Positions 15,582-23,866 of a stretch of 64,000 nucleotides of DNA are shown in pieces. The number at the start of each line of letters is the position of its first letter. Position 1 is the first letter of the stretch. The position numbers and the translations under genes are program-made. Source of the stretch: Planifilum fimeticola (GTDB taxonomy: Bacteria > Bacillota > Bacilli > Thermoactinomycetales > DSM-44946); the NCBI RefSeq assembly GCF_003001905.1, contig NZ_PVNE01000017.1, positions 1-64,000 on the forward strand. The letters are read 5' to 3'. The notes under the pieces were generated by a model that made no database searches, was not told where the DNA came from, and saw only the letters and a program-made list of their open reading frames with translations.

Positions 15582-16487
15582 TCATTTCCGCTTCCTCTCC
15601 ACAAAATCCAATATGCGCGACAAATCAAAGCGGTTTTCCCGGGACAGAAGCGGTTGAAACAGGTCTCCCGTCTCTGCCAGGCGGCGGTGAACCGCCGGAA
15701 GGGTGAACTGCTCCGGGACAAGTCCCGGCCTCAGCTCCGACCACTTCAATGGGGTGGAAACCGTCGCTTGTTCCCTGGCTCGCGGCGAGTAGGGGGCGAT
15801 CAGGGATTTTCCCCTCCAATGCTGGAGATAGTCGAAATACACCTTATCGCCGCGGTTTTTTTTGATCCGTTCCAGGGTGATGAGCCGCGGATGTTTTTCC
15901 TCCAGGTATCGCGCGATAAAATGGCTCACTCTGCGCGTCTGCTCAAAAGTGAACCGACCCTTCAAGGGAATATAGAGCTGCAATCCGGTGGCCCCGGATG
16001 TCTTCACCAAGGCATCCAGATCCAGCTGGTTCAGCACCTCCCGAGTCAGGAGGGCCACTTCCATCACCCGGCCAAACCCCTCCACGGAGGGGTCCAGATC
16101 GAAGACCAGTTCCGGCGGATGATCGGGATCGTCCACAAGGTTGAAGGAGAGATGAAATTCCAAACAGGCCAGATTGGCCAGCCAGACCAAAGTGGGCGTA
16201 TCCTCCAGCAGGATGTAGGTGACCTTTCCGTCCCGAGCCGTGGGAATCCAATCGGGCGCATGGGATGGGACGTTTTTCTGATAAAAGAATTCGTCGCCGG
16301 TTCCGTGGGGATACCGAATGGTGGTCAAAAACCTGCGCCGGGAGTGGGGCAGCAGATAGGGAGCCAATCGGGTCAAGTGCAGGACGTAATCCCATTTGGT
16401 GATCCCGGCCGACGGGTACAGCATTTTCTCCGGATTGGTGATCGCGATTTCTTTGCCTTCCACCGACACCACTCGTTGGTCCGTCAT
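15582..16487 (-). CDS. ligD: LigD-type NHEJ polymerase/primase (stand-alone)
   Basis: This 301-residue protein is only the archaeo-eukaryotic-primase-like polymerase domain of LigD. Two catalytic Asp lie in VFDLDP (130 and 132). KTSGATGLQLYIPL (162-175) and the late VYFDYLQH complete the fold. It extends and fills broken ends before ligation. In B. subtilis polymerase and ligase are one protein; here the ligase is a separate gene 0.4 kb away with a plus-strand gene between. No phosphoesterase domain is present. Ku is in the same cluster. Confidence 0.92.
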   Translation of the reverse strand: MTDQRVVSVEGKEIAITNPEKMLYPSAGITKWDYVLHLTRLAPYLLPHSRRRFLTTIRYPHGTGDEFFYQKNVPSHAPDWIPTARDGKVTYILLEDTPTLVWLANLACLEFHLSFNLVDDPDHPPELVFDLDPSVEGFGRVMEVALLTREVLNQLDLDALVKTSGATGLQLYIPLKGRFTFEQTRRVSHFIARYLEEKHPRLITLERIKKNRGDKVYFDYLQHWRGKSLIAPYSPRAREQATVSTPLKWSELRPGLVPEQFTLPAVHRRLAETGDLFQPLLSRENRFDLSRILDFVERKRK

Positions 16488-16565
16488 CTCCTATCGCCCC
16501 CTTGCGTCCCGGACCGGACAAACGCCCAAATCGGGTGGGACAAATGTCTACCGGAGAAGCCGCTA

Positions 16566-16573
16566 CATACATT
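16566..16573 (+). promoter_or_regulatory. Candidate sporulation (sigma-E/K-like) -10 element
   Basis: CATACATT fits the sigma-E -10 consensus CATACANT, and in part sigma-K. It is placed about 37 nt before the GTG of the coat-like gene. No clear -35 is seen at the expected spacing, so this is tentative. Confidence 0.35.
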
Positions 16574-16609
16574 GCAAACAGAACCACTTGCGAAAGAGGA
16601 GGAGGAAGC

Positions 16610-16843
16610 GTGAGAGAAAGGAAAATGGTTCCTTCACAGGATTCTTCACAAGCCGAAATCTGGGAACATTACGGAGAGGATTCCGGATACTCCCCCTACG
16701 GATACGATGGCGCTATGGGATACCCCGGATACGACCCGCGGGTCAGCGTCTTCCCCTTCTTCCCGATCATTCCCATCCCCATCTATCCCCCGATCTTCTT
16801 TCCGCCGCCGTTCTTTCCCCGTCGTCGCCGTTTCTACTGGTGA
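16610..16843 (+). CDS. Small Pro/Phe/Tyr-rich protein, spore-coat-like
   Basis: This 77-residue protein starts at GTG 16610 with GAGGAGGAAG upstream. The middle is Tyr/Gly-rich (EHYGEDSGYSPYGYDG). The C-terminal half is a run of Pro, Ile and Phe ending PRRRRFYW. That composition is typical of small insoluble spore-coat or exosporium proteins, though no named family is evident. A sigma-E-like -10 and a strong terminator bracket it. It sits between the two halves of the split LigD, which suits expression in the spore-forming cell. Confidence 0.7.
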   Translation: MRERKMVPSQDSSQAEIWEHYGEDSGYSPYGYDGAMGYPGYDPRVSVFPFFPIIPIPIYPPIFFPPPFFPRRRRFYW

Positions 16844-16849
16844 TCCGCT

Positions 16850-16893
16850 CCAACTCCCGAAACCGTCATCCGGTGTCGGGAGTTGGATTTTTT
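16850..16893 (+). terminator. Strong terminator shared by convergent genes
   Basis: CCAACTCCCGA (16850-16860) pairs with TCGGGAGTTGG (16876-16886), with an inner ACCG/CGGT stem. ATTTTTT follows on the plus strand. The stop of the minus-strand ligase gene lies in the hairpin. Confidence 0.92.
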
Positions 16894-17810
16894 ACTTCCA
16901 GGGAGAGAATGGACGGGCTGCGCAGGGTTCCGTCGGGGGTCCATTCCAAAAAACGGATTTGAGCCCGAAGCAGGGGTTCCACCCAAATCTTCGCCGCAGG
17001 CGGGACGCGAGTGAGAGAAAGCGGGGGACCTTCCCGCCGGATGTGGGGCAACACCCTCGTCAGGGCCTCGATGCGTTCCTGATCCAGACCGGAGGAGGCC
17101 CGGCCGATGTAGGTGAAGCTTCCTTCCTCCTCCCGGGCCAGAAGCAGCGAATTGACCCGCCCCTGCCGCAGCGTGACGCCGACGACGACCGCCTCCAACT
17201 GCCGGAAATGTTTCACTTTGAGCCAAGTGGGGTGCTTTTTCCCGATGTGATAGCGCCCCAGCCGCTCCTTGATTACGATCCCTTCCAATCCCTGTTCCCC
17301 GGTGCGCTTCCATAGCGCCTCTCCGTCATCATAGCTGTCGCAAAGATGAATCCGACCTGAATCGGGGAGGATGCGGGCCAGCCGCTCCAGCCGTTTTTCG
17401 AGGGGTTGATCGGTCAGCCATTTCCCATCCAAATAGATCAGATCAAACACCACATAGTAAACCGGAATCCTCTCCATCAATCCCGGACCGATGCGTCGGG
17501 GCAGATCCCTTTTCAGCACCCGGAAAAAATCGGGTTTTCCCGTCCCGGGATCCAGAGCGATCACTTCCCCATCCATCAGCGCGCCGCTTGCGGCCGTTTC
17601 CCCCAGCGCAGCAACCAATTCCGGATAGGTTTCCGTCCGCTCCCGCTGGCGCCGGTTCCACAGGCGAACCGACCCCTTTTTCACGTGAGCCAACGCCCGG
17701 ACTCCGTCCCACTTGACCTGATACAAGCGATCCGTACCTTCAATCACCCGTTGCGAAAGCACCGGTTCCATCGGCCGGATCGGTCCGGGATTCCGTTCCT
17801 TCGTCCACAT
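16866..17810 (-). CDS. ATP-dependent DNA ligase, LigD-type (stand-alone)
   Basis: This 314-residue ligase has the nucleotidyl-lysine at K33 (VKWDGVR, motif I), followed by GEVIAL, VVFDLIYLDG, GLEGIVIKE and WLKVK (motif V). A C-terminal OB fold carries EVVVG-type residues and the terminal PLLRAQIRFLEWT. It seals double-strand breaks with Ku. ATG 17810 (GAAGAG upstream, MWTKERNPGPIRPMEP) is preferred. ATG 17867 is possible but weaker. The protein corresponds to one domain of Bacillus LigD. Confidence 0.92.
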   Translation of the reverse strand: MWTKERNPGPIRPMEPVLSQRVIEGTDRLYQVKWDGVRALAHVKKGSVRLWNRRQRERTETYPELVAALGETAASGALMDGEVIALDPGTGKPDFFRVLKRDLPRRIGPGLMERIPVYYVVFDLIYLDGKWLTDQPLEKRLERLARILPDSGRIHLCDSYDDGEALWKRTGEQGLEGIVIKERLGRYHIGKKHPTWLKVKHFRQLEAVVVGVTLRQGRVNSLLLAREEEGSFTYIGRASSGLDQERIEALTRVLPHIRREGPPLSLTRVPPAAKIWVEPLLRAQIRFLEWTPDGTLRSPSILSLEVKNPTPDTG

Positions 17811-17904
17811 ATGCTCTTCGCCCCCGGATACCTTCGGAAAAGATTCTAAACCGCCGTTGATTCCCATATATTTGGTACAAACCCTTCATTCGCGGAGGAT
17901 TCCC

Positions 17905-18219
17905 ATGTCTTGGTCCGGGAAAAACCGTTGGAAAAGCGCCGCCTTGTACACCGCCGTGGCTGTCAATTTCATGTTGACCGCCCTCATCCTGGTTCGTCAC
18001 TACTGGGCGCCTCCCGTCGAGGTGCCGTCGATGGCCAGGCCGGAAGCCCCGTCCTACCGTTCGGAGTACCTGGAACAATACGAGGGATCCAGTGTTCACG
18101 GCGGCTGGAAGGTGGATCATTACCGTCAAATCGAAGTAATCACCGATGAAGATGGGCATGTGGTGAAGGAGCGGCCGACGCAGGAAATGACCCACATTCG
18201 TTATTGGATCGGGGAATGA
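17905..18219 (+). CDS. Small single-pass membrane protein of unknown function
   Basis: This 104-residue protein has one membrane segment (about 13-34, LYTAVAVNFMLTALILVRHYW) and a polar C-terminal part. The ATG has CGGAGGATT 7 nt upstream. It runs divergent from the ligase gene and convergent with ku, stopping 8 nt from it. No family is recognised. Its position inside the NHEJ cluster may be incidental. Confidence 0.72.
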   Translation: MSWSGKNRWKSAALYTAVAVNFMLTALILVRHYWAPPVEVPSMARPEAPSYRSEYLEQYEGSSVHGGWKVDHYRQIEVITDEDGHVVKERPTQEMTHIRYWIGE

Positions 18220-18227
18220 TCCTGCGC

Positions 18228-19034
18228 TCAGCCGCCCGACTTTTTCTTCCGCTTCCCTTTCCCCTTGGGCTGGGTCGCTTCCAGACTGGCCTTGAGGGCT
18301 TCCATCAGATCGACCACCTTCTCCGGGCGGGTTTCGGGCGCCTCGACGATTTCCTCCCCGCGAATCTTCTTCTCGATGATCGCCTCGAGGGACTCGCGGT
18401 AACGGTCCTTGTATTTTTCGGGATCAAAGGAAGTGGACAAGTTCCCGATCAGCTGTCGGGCCATTTCCAGCTCCTTCTCCGGCAGCTCCGTTTCCTCCGG
18501 CAATCCGGGCACCCGATCGGCGTTTCGCACCTCGTCGGGGTAGAAAATGGTTTCCATCACCAGCGAGCGCCGGTAGGACCGGACGACCGCCAGCGACTGC
18601 TTGGATCGGATCGTCAGTTGAGCCACTCCGATCTTTCCTGTCGATTCAATGGCTTCCCGCAATAGGGCGTAAGCCCTCTCCCCGGTGTCTCCGGGACCGA
18701 GAAAGTAAGAACGGTCGAAATAGATCGGGTCGATCTCCTTGAGGTCCACAAAGTCCAATATTTCGATGGAACGGCGATTGTCCGGAAGGATCGACTCCAG
18801 TTCCTCCTTTTCCATCAACACGAATCGCCCGTCGGCGTATTCGTACCCCTTGACCACCTCGTCCCAGGAAACCTCCTTGTTGCACGTGGGACAGGTGCGG
18901 GTGTAGCGGATGGGCGTTTTGCACGGCCGGTGAAGATGGCGGAACGAGACCTGCTTTTCGTCCGTCGCCGCGTACATGCGCACCGGAATGTTCACCAGTC
19001 CGAAACTGATCGATCCCTTCCATATGGTGTGCAA
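18228..19034 (-). CDS. ku: Ku, DNA double-strand break end-binding protein
   Basis: This 268-residue bacterial Ku core domain opens HTIWKGSISFGLVNIPVRMY and contains HRPCKTPIRYTRTCPTCNKEV. It has the usual lysine-rich tail (KGKGKRKKKSGG). It forms the ring that threads on DNA ends and recruits the LigD-type polymerase and ligase encoded just downstream. The start is TTG 19034, with a perfect AAGGAGGTGATC 8 nt upstream. The cluster order ku-ligase-polymerase on one strand, with two plus-strand genes interleaved, suggests separate promoters. Confidence 0.96.
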   Translation of the reverse strand: MHTIWKGSISFGLVNIPVRMYAATDEKQVSFRHLHRPCKTPIRYTRTCPTCNKEVSWDEVVKGYEYADGRFVLMEKEELESILPDNRRSIEILDFVDLKEIDPIYFDRSYFLGPGDTGERAYALLREAIESTGKIGVAQLTIRSKQSLAVVRSYRRSLVMETIFYPDEVRNADRVPGLPEETELPEKELEMARQLIGNLSTSFDPEKYKDRYRESLEAIIEKKIRGEEIVEAPETRPEKVVDLMEALKASLEATQPKGKGKRKKKSGG

Positions 19035-19100
19035 CCCGATCACCTCCTTTCTTAGGATGAGCGTCCGGAAGATGATTCACCGAGGAAAATCCAGGGGACA

Positions 19101-20471
19101 TCAGCTTCGGACCAACTCTGTCCAACAATTCCGGGTCTCTTCGGGCCGTCCTTCGAGCATGTGACAAACCCCTTCGTAAAAGAGGGGATCTTTCCAGCCG
19201 GAGTCCAGATCGCGGGCTTTCCGGAAGTGGCTGGCCGCCCGCGCGGCGTCTCCTTTCTCCAACAACACCCTGCCCAGCTGATAATGCCCGAGCGCTCGAA
19301 TCCGGGGCTTCTCCTGCTCGATGACCCGCTCGGCCGCCAGCTGCGCCTCTTCAAAGTTGGTCCGGTGGGTGAACACCCGGGAGCGGATCACCAACCACAG
19401 GGGCTGCTCCGACCATTCCACGGGAATGCGGTTGATGATCGCTTCCACCTTTCCGACATCTCCATGTTCCAACAAAATCCAGGCGTAGGTGAACAGGAGG
19501 TCCGGATCCCCGGGCGCCAGTGACAACCCCTTCTTCAACCAGGCCAGGGCCTCCCGACCCCTGCCGGCAACCCAGGTGTTCCAGCCCATTCCCTGATATG
19601 CGGCGATCCGCCTCGCATCCCGACTGAGAATTTTGCGATACCAGGAGATGGCCTTTTCCGTCTCTCCCATCTCTTCGTAATCCCGGGCGATGGTTTCCAT
19701 CACCTGCAGGCTGTCGGTCTTTTCAAAGGCCATCATCCGCCAGTAGGCGACGCTGTCCCACTGCTTCAATTTTCGATGGCAATTGGCCAGCATCCACATC
19801 GATTCGCCGTCATTTTCATCCAACAGCAGGGCCTGATAAAAACAGGGGATCGCTTCGTGATACTCACCGAGCCGATAGTGGCAAGCACCCAGATTGAACC
19901 AGGTGTCCCCCTCGTTTTGCCGATAGGAGAGGGCTTTCCGGAACTGACGGATCGCCCCCCGCTCATCCCCCTCCCGGACGCGGACACACCCCATCATGTG
20001 ATGGGCGAAGGCGATAAACACGTCGTGATTCGTCGTGGAGGCGATCAACTGAAAATGCCGGTGGGCTTCATCCATCTTTCCTTTCTGAAAGTGGCTCAAG
20101 GCCAGGTACATCCGTCCCAGCAAAAATTCCGGCTCCTCCTCCACAACTTCCCGGAAGGCTTCTTCCGCTTCGACGAACATGTTCAATTGATAAAACCCCT
20201 GCCCTTGACGGAAGCGGCGCACCACCATCTCATCCAGTTCAAATTCCCCCTCCAGTTCCTCCCCCTCCTCCGCCAACTCCGGATGCTCGCGGGACAGGCG
20301 GGCGATCTGATCTTCGATGTCGGCCCAGGTCTCCAGGAGGTTGTCGCAAACCCTCTTGATCTGAAAAAACCTCTCCCGCAGTCGCTCCCTTTCCGCCGGC
20401 GGGCTGGCAGGGTACTTCCTTTCGATATCCTTCAGCGCTCCCTTCACTGTTTGTATCCACTGGTGAAACAT
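19101..20471 (-). CDS. TPR-repeat protein of unknown function
   Basis: This 456-residue soluble protein is made almost wholly of tetratricopeptide repeats (for example FNLGACHYRLGEYHEAIPCFYQALLLDEND). The N-terminal 80 residues are charged and coiled-coil-like. TPR arrays mediate protein interactions; no enzymatic domain is visible. ATG 20471 has GAGGAGGG upstream. B. subtilis has a TPR protein of similar size, YpiA, in the aroE-ypiB interval. That interval lacks one here, so this could be a displaced counterpart, but I cannot verify orthology. Confidence 0.88.
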   Translation of the reverse strand: MFHQWIQTVKGALKDIERKYPASPPAERERLRERFFQIKRVCDNLLETWADIEDQIARLSREHPELAEEGEELEGEFELDEMVVRRFRQGQGFYQLNMFVEAEEAFREVVEEEPEFLLGRMYLALSHFQKGKMDEAHRHFQLIASTTNHDVFIAFAHHMMGCVRVREGDERGAIRQFRKALSYRQNEGDTWFNLGACHYRLGEYHEAIPCFYQALLLDENDGESMWMLANCHRKLKQWDSVAYWRMMAFEKTDSLQVMETIARDYEEMGETEKAISWYRKILSRDARRIAAYQGMGWNTWVAGRGREALAWLKKGLSLAPGDPDLLFTYAWILLEHGDVGKVEAIINRIPVEWSEQPLWLVIRSRVFTHRTNFEEAQLAAERVIEQEKPRIRALGHYQLGRVLLEKGDAARAASHFRKARDLDSGWKDPLFYEGVCHMLEGRPEETRNCWTELVRS

Positions 20472-20526
20472 TTGGACCCTCCTCGACCACCAAGGGATGC
20501 TACAGGGGATTATGTCCAGTGGAAAT

Positions 20527-20557
20527 AAAAAAATCCGCCGGGATTTTCCCGACGGAT
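20527..20557 (-). terminator. Intrinsic terminator after panBCD
   Basis: ATCCGCCGGG (20533-20542) pairs with CCCGACGGAT (20548-20557), with one wobble. Seven T follow on the minus strand. Confidence 0.93.
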
Positions 20558-20570
20558 CAAAACGGACGGA

Positions 20571-20960
20571 TCAGGAGGTAATCACCGTTCCGTGGAGCTC
20601 TTCACCGATCACCTCGATAATTTCGTTTTCTTCACCCATGATGGCGATCCGGGGACGGTGGTTTGCAATTTCCTTTTCATCCATCAGGGCATAGGCGATG
20701 ATAATCACCTTGTCGCCCGGTTGCACCAATCGGGCCGCGGCGCCGTTTAGGCAGACAGTCCGGCTGCCCCGGGGTCCGGGAATCACGTAGGTTTCCATCC
20801 GGGCCCCGTTGTTGTTGTTGACGATCTGTACCTTCTCGTTGGGCAAAATATCCACCCGCTCGAGCAGTTCTTCGTCGATGGTGACGCTTCCCACGTAGTT
20901 GAGATTGGCTTCAGTCACGGTGGCCCGGTGAATTTTGGCCTTCATCATCGTGCGGAACAT
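20571..20960 (-). CDS. panD: Aspartate 1-decarboxylase proenzyme
   Basis: This 129-residue proenzyme makes beta-alanine from aspartate for pantothenate. The self-processing site is G24-S25 (NYVGSVTID), where Ser25 becomes the pyruvoyl group. Tyr58 (METYVIPG) is conserved. The ATG has AAAAGGAGG upstream, and the first 16 nt overlap the end of panC. It is the last gene of panBCD before a strong terminator. Bacillus has dinG next; here the neighbouring gene is a TPR protein. Confidence 0.97.
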   Translation of the reverse strand: MFRTMMKAKIHRATVTEANLNYVGSVTIDEELLERVDILPNEKVQIVNNNNGARMETYVIPGPRGSRTVCLNGAAARLVQPGDKVIIIAYALMDEKEIANHRPRIAIMGEENEIIEVIGEELHGTVITS

Positions 20961-21817
20961 GGCAGATCCTCCTTTTCGTGCAGAATGATGTTGTCGATCA
21001 GGCGGGTGGATCCGAATCGGACGGCGACGGCGACGATCACCCGTCGCCCTGTAAGCTCTTTCACCGGAGTCAGTTCGGGGAAGGCAAGCACGTCCACATA
21101 ATCGATCCGGGCCAGGGGTTTGGAGGAAATCCGCCGCTTCAGATAATCGATCGCCTGGCTTGCCAGGGTCATTTCCCCGCGTTTCACCTTCTCGGCCACT
21201 TCACGAAGACCCGCGGACAAAACGGTCGCCTGGCTCCGCTCCTCGGCGGACAGGTAGACATTTCGGGAACTGAGGGCCAGTCCGTCCTCCTCCCGCACCG
21301 TGGGACAGGGAACCACCGTCACGGGAAAGTGGAGATCCCGGACCATTTGTTCCACCACGGCCACCTGCTGGGCATCCTTCATTCCGAAATAGGCGCGATC
21401 CGGTTCGACGATGTGGAACAACTTGGCCACCACCGTGGCCACTCCGTCGAAGTGGCCGGGGCGGGAGGCGCCGCACAACCGGTCGGTCAATTGCGAAACG
21501 GTCACTTTGGTGAGCGGCTGTTGCGGATACATCTCTTCCACGGGCGGGGCGAAGAGAAAATCGACGCCCGCCTGTTCGGCGATCCGGGCGTCCCTCTCCA
21601 GATCCCGGGGGTATCGCGCAAAATCTTCCTGAGGGCCAAACTGAAGGGGATTGACGAAGACGGAAAGCACCACGACATCGCATTCCTCCCGGGCTTTCCG
21701 GATCAGGGAAACATGACCCTCATGCAGGTATCCCATGGTGGGGACCAGGCCGATTCGCCGGTCCCTCAGGGGGCGGAGACAAGATCGCAACTCCTTGACG
21801 GTTTCCACGGTTTTCAT
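20945..21817 (-). CDS. panC: Pantothenate synthetase
   Basis: This 290-residue enzyme joins pantoate and beta-alanine, using ATP. It has the nucleotidyl-transferase HIGH-like signature [19 protein letters not shown], and the late SSRNVYLS motif (KMSKS equivalent). It shares ATGA with the end of panB and overlaps panD, so the three genes are translationally coupled. The length is typical. Confidence 0.97.
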   Translation of the reverse strand: MKTVETVKELRSCLRPLRDRRIGLVPTMGYLHEGHVSLIRKAREECDVVVLSVFVNPLQFGPQEDFARYPRDLERDARIAEQAGVDFLFAPPVEEMYPQQPLTKVTVSQLTDRLCGASRPGHFDGVATVVAKLFHIVEPDRAYFGMKDAQQVAVVEQMVRDLHFPVTVVPCPTVREEDGLALSSRNVYLSAEERSQATVLSAGLREVAEKVKRGEMTLASQAIDYLKRRISSKPLARIDYVDVLAFPELTPVKELTGRRVIVAVAVRFGSTRLIDNIILHEKEDLPCSAR

Positions 21818-22674
21818 CCTTTATCTCCCCCTCTCCCGCCGTACAGGGACGCCTGAACTTCGGAGGAGTGAAAGACGTGCTCCTCTTCCGGGAACCGCCT
21901 TTCGCGGACATCTTCCACATAACGGCGAAGGGCGCCCAGTATCTGATCGCCCACTTCGGCGTAAGCCTTGACAAAGGAGGGCTTGAGATCGCTGGCCATC
22001 TGCAACACGTCGTGATAAACCAGAACTTGCCCGTCGCAATGGCGCCCCGCCCCGATCCCGATGGTGGGGACGCCGACCGCCCTGGTGATTTCCCGGGCCA
22101 GTTCCTCCGGAACGCACTCCAGCACCAGGGCAAAGATGCCGGCCTCCTCCAGCATGCGCGCCTCCCGGAGAATGCGCCGGGCCACCTCCGCATCCTTTCC
22201 CTGAATCCGGTATCCCCCCAACTGGTGCACCGATTGGGGAGTCAAACCCAGGTGGCCCATCACCGGAATTCCGGCGGCTGTGCAGGCCCGCACCGCGTCA
22301 ACGATCGCCTCGCCGCCCTCCATTTTCACCCCCTGGGCTCCGCCCTCCTGCATCAGGCGGCCGGCCAACCTGAGAACCTCCTCCTTTCCCAGATGAGCCG
22401 TCAAGAAAGGAAGATCGGCCACAACCATGGCCCGTTTGGAACCCCGGACCACCGCCTTGGTGTGATGCATCATGTCGTCCAGGGTGACGGAGACGGTTGA
22501 ATCGTAGCCCAACACAACCATTCCGAGAGAATCCCCGACCAGGATGACATCGACGCCCGCCGCCTCCGCCAACCTGGCCGACGGGTAATCGTAGGCCGTC
22601 AGCATGGCGATGGGCTCTCCCTTTTTCTTCATCCGGGAGAGAGAACGAGTCGTCACCTTTGAAGCCTTGCCCAT
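21814..22674 (-). CDS. panB: 3-methyl-2-oxobutanoate hydroxymethyltransferase
   Basis: This 286-residue TIM-barrel enzyme transfers a hydroxymethyl group from methylene-THF to 2-oxoisovalerate, the first step to pantothenate. Metal and substrate residues lie in LVGDSLGMVVLGYDSTV, VKMEGG, MGHLGLTPQS and the catalytic Glu region LVLECVP. The ATG has GGGGGGAAA upstream. A terminator-containing leader separates it from birA, suggesting attenuation of panBCD. Confidence 0.97.
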   Translation of the reverse strand: MGKASKVTTRSLSRMKKKGEPIAMLTAYDYPSARLAEAAGVDVILVGDSLGMVVLGYDSTVSVTLDDMMHHTKAVVRGSKRAMVVADLPFLTAHLGKEEVLRLAGRLMQEGGAQGVKMEGGEAIVDAVRACTAAGIPVMGHLGLTPQSVHQLGGYRIQGKDAEVARRILREARMLEEAGIFALVLECVPEELAREITRAVGVPTIGIGAGRHCDGQVLVYHDVLQMASDLKPSFVKAYAEVGDQILGALRRYVEDVRERRFPEEEHVFHSSEVQASLYGGRGGDKG

Positions 22675-22711
22675 GTGTTTCCCCCCTGTTTGCGGCTCCG
22701 GGGAGGAGAAG

Positions 22712-22746
22712 AAAAAACGCCTTCAGCCCACAAAGGACCAAAGGCG
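22712..22746 (-). terminator. Terminator/attenuator hairpin directly upstream of panB
   Basis: CGCCTT (22718-22723) pairs with AAGGCG (22741-22746). A weaker inner stem and six T follow on the minus strand. Only 38 nt separate it from the panB ATG, leaving little room for a promoter, so it probably acts on transcripts entering from birA or a leader promoter. Confidence 0.75.
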
Positions 22747-22862
22747 CTCCTTTTTCGCCAATCCTCTGTCTCCGTCCCTCGGGCTCGAAGCAGAATGTTT
22801 TCAATTGAACGAAGAAATCCGTCAGTACGGCTCCTCTCGGATGCCGCCTTCTCTTCTAGGTT
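22747..22862 (-). promoter_or_regulatory. Structured leader between birA and panB (candidate pantothenate-operon RNA element)
   Basis: On the minus strand a long imperfect stem can form between GAAGA-G-AA/ATCCG and CGGAT/TTCTTC. A GGCGGC bulge could pair with GCCG in the loop (22801-22855 region). Just before the terminator, GGCG-N9-CGCC could compete with its left arm. Weinberg and colleagues described a pan RNA motif upstream of pantothenate genes in Firmicutes. I cannot confirm that this is one. Confidence 0.35.
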
Positions 22863-22864
22863 AA

Positions 22865-23866
22865 TCAAAAAGGTCGGGTTTCGCAACCCGCGCTGATTTC
22901 CGCCGAGTAGACCGGAGTCAGTCCCCCTTCCGTCTCCAGGAGCAAAGCGCCGTCCTCGTTCAATCCCCGGGCGATCCCCGTCATCTCTCCATCCGGGTTT
23001 CGTGCTGTGACCGGGCGGCCGAGGATACCCGACAGCCTTTCCCACTCCTTCCGGATCGTCGAAAAGCCCTGGTGCAGGTACTGCTCATAAATCTTCTCCA
23101 GCTCCTCCAAAATGGCGGCAATCAAGGGAGAGCGCCGAAAGGTCCTTCCCGCTTCCGTCGAGAGGGAAGTCACCTTCTCTCTAAGATCCGGCGGCCACGC
23201 CTCCACGCCGATATTCACGTTGATCCCTGCACCCAGCACCACATAATGAACCCGGTCCTGCTCACCGCGAAGCTCCGTCAGGATGCCGCACACCTTCTTG
23301 TCCCGGATCAGCAGATCATTGGGCCATTTGATCCGAACCGGAAGGCACGTCTCCCGTTGGAGAGCGCGGGTGATCCCGACCGAAGCCATCAACGTCAGCT
23401 GGGGCGCACGAGCAATCGGGATGGGAGGGCGGAGGATGAGGCTCATCCAGATGCCCGAACCCGGCGGCGAGTGCCAGGACCGGCCCAGCCTTCCCCGCCC
23501 GGCCGTCTGTTCTTCGGAGATGACCGCCGCCCCTTCGGGCGCCCCTTCCTGGGCCCACTGATGGGCGACCATTTGCGTGGAGTCGACGGTCTTCAAGGTG
23601 CGAAGGGCGCGGCCGAAGGAGCGGGTGGAGAGGTTTCGGGTGATTTCTTCTTGCAGTATGCGGTCTGGTATACAAACCAGTCTATATCCACTTCTTTGGC
23701 GCGCCTCAATTTGATAACCCTCCCGCCGCAGCTCCTCAATGTGCTTCCAGACGGCGGTCCGGCTGAGGCCGAGCTTCCGACTGATTTCCTCCCCTGACAC
23801 GAAGTCGTCCCCTTTTTCAATCATCATCGCCAGGATCTGCTGTCGTGTCCCTCCCAATCCGAACAC
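22865..23866 (-). CDS. birA: Bifunctional biotin-[acetyl-CoA-carboxylase] ligase / biotin operon repressor
   Basis: This 333-residue protein has an N-terminal winged HTH (about 1-65; ISRKLGLSRTAVWKHIEELR). The biotin ligase domain contains GRGRLGRSW (123-131) and IKWPNDL, and a C-terminal SH3-like domain follows. It biotinylates acyl-CoA carboxylases and represses biotin genes when loaded with biotinyl-AMP. Its 5' end overlaps cca by 50 nt. The start is GTG 23866 or, with better ribosome-site spacing (GAGGAAGG), TTG 23857. Order cca-birA-panBCD is as in Bacillus. Confidence 0.95.
   Translation of the reverse strand: MFGLGGTRQQILAMMIEKGDDFVSGEEISRKLGLSRTAVWKHIEELRREGYQIEARQRSGYRLVCIPDRILQEEITRNLSTRSFGRALRTLKTVDSTQMVAHQWAQEGAPEGAAVISEEQTAGRGRLGRSWHSPPGSGIWMSLILRPPIPIARAPQLTLMASVGITRALQRETCLPVRIKWPNDLLIRDKKVCGILTELRGEQDRVHYVVLGAGINVNIGVEAWPPDLREKVTSLSTEAGRTFRRSPLIAAILEELEKIYEQYLHQGFSTIRKEWERLSGILGRPVTARNPDGEMTGIARGLNEDGALLLETEGGLTPVYSAEISAGCETRPF

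Noticed and set aside
19035-19100. Sigma-G promoter for ku (CATCCTA with TGAATC upstream)
   Set aside because: The spacing is about 14 nt instead of 17-18, and the -10 would sit almost on the ribosome site.
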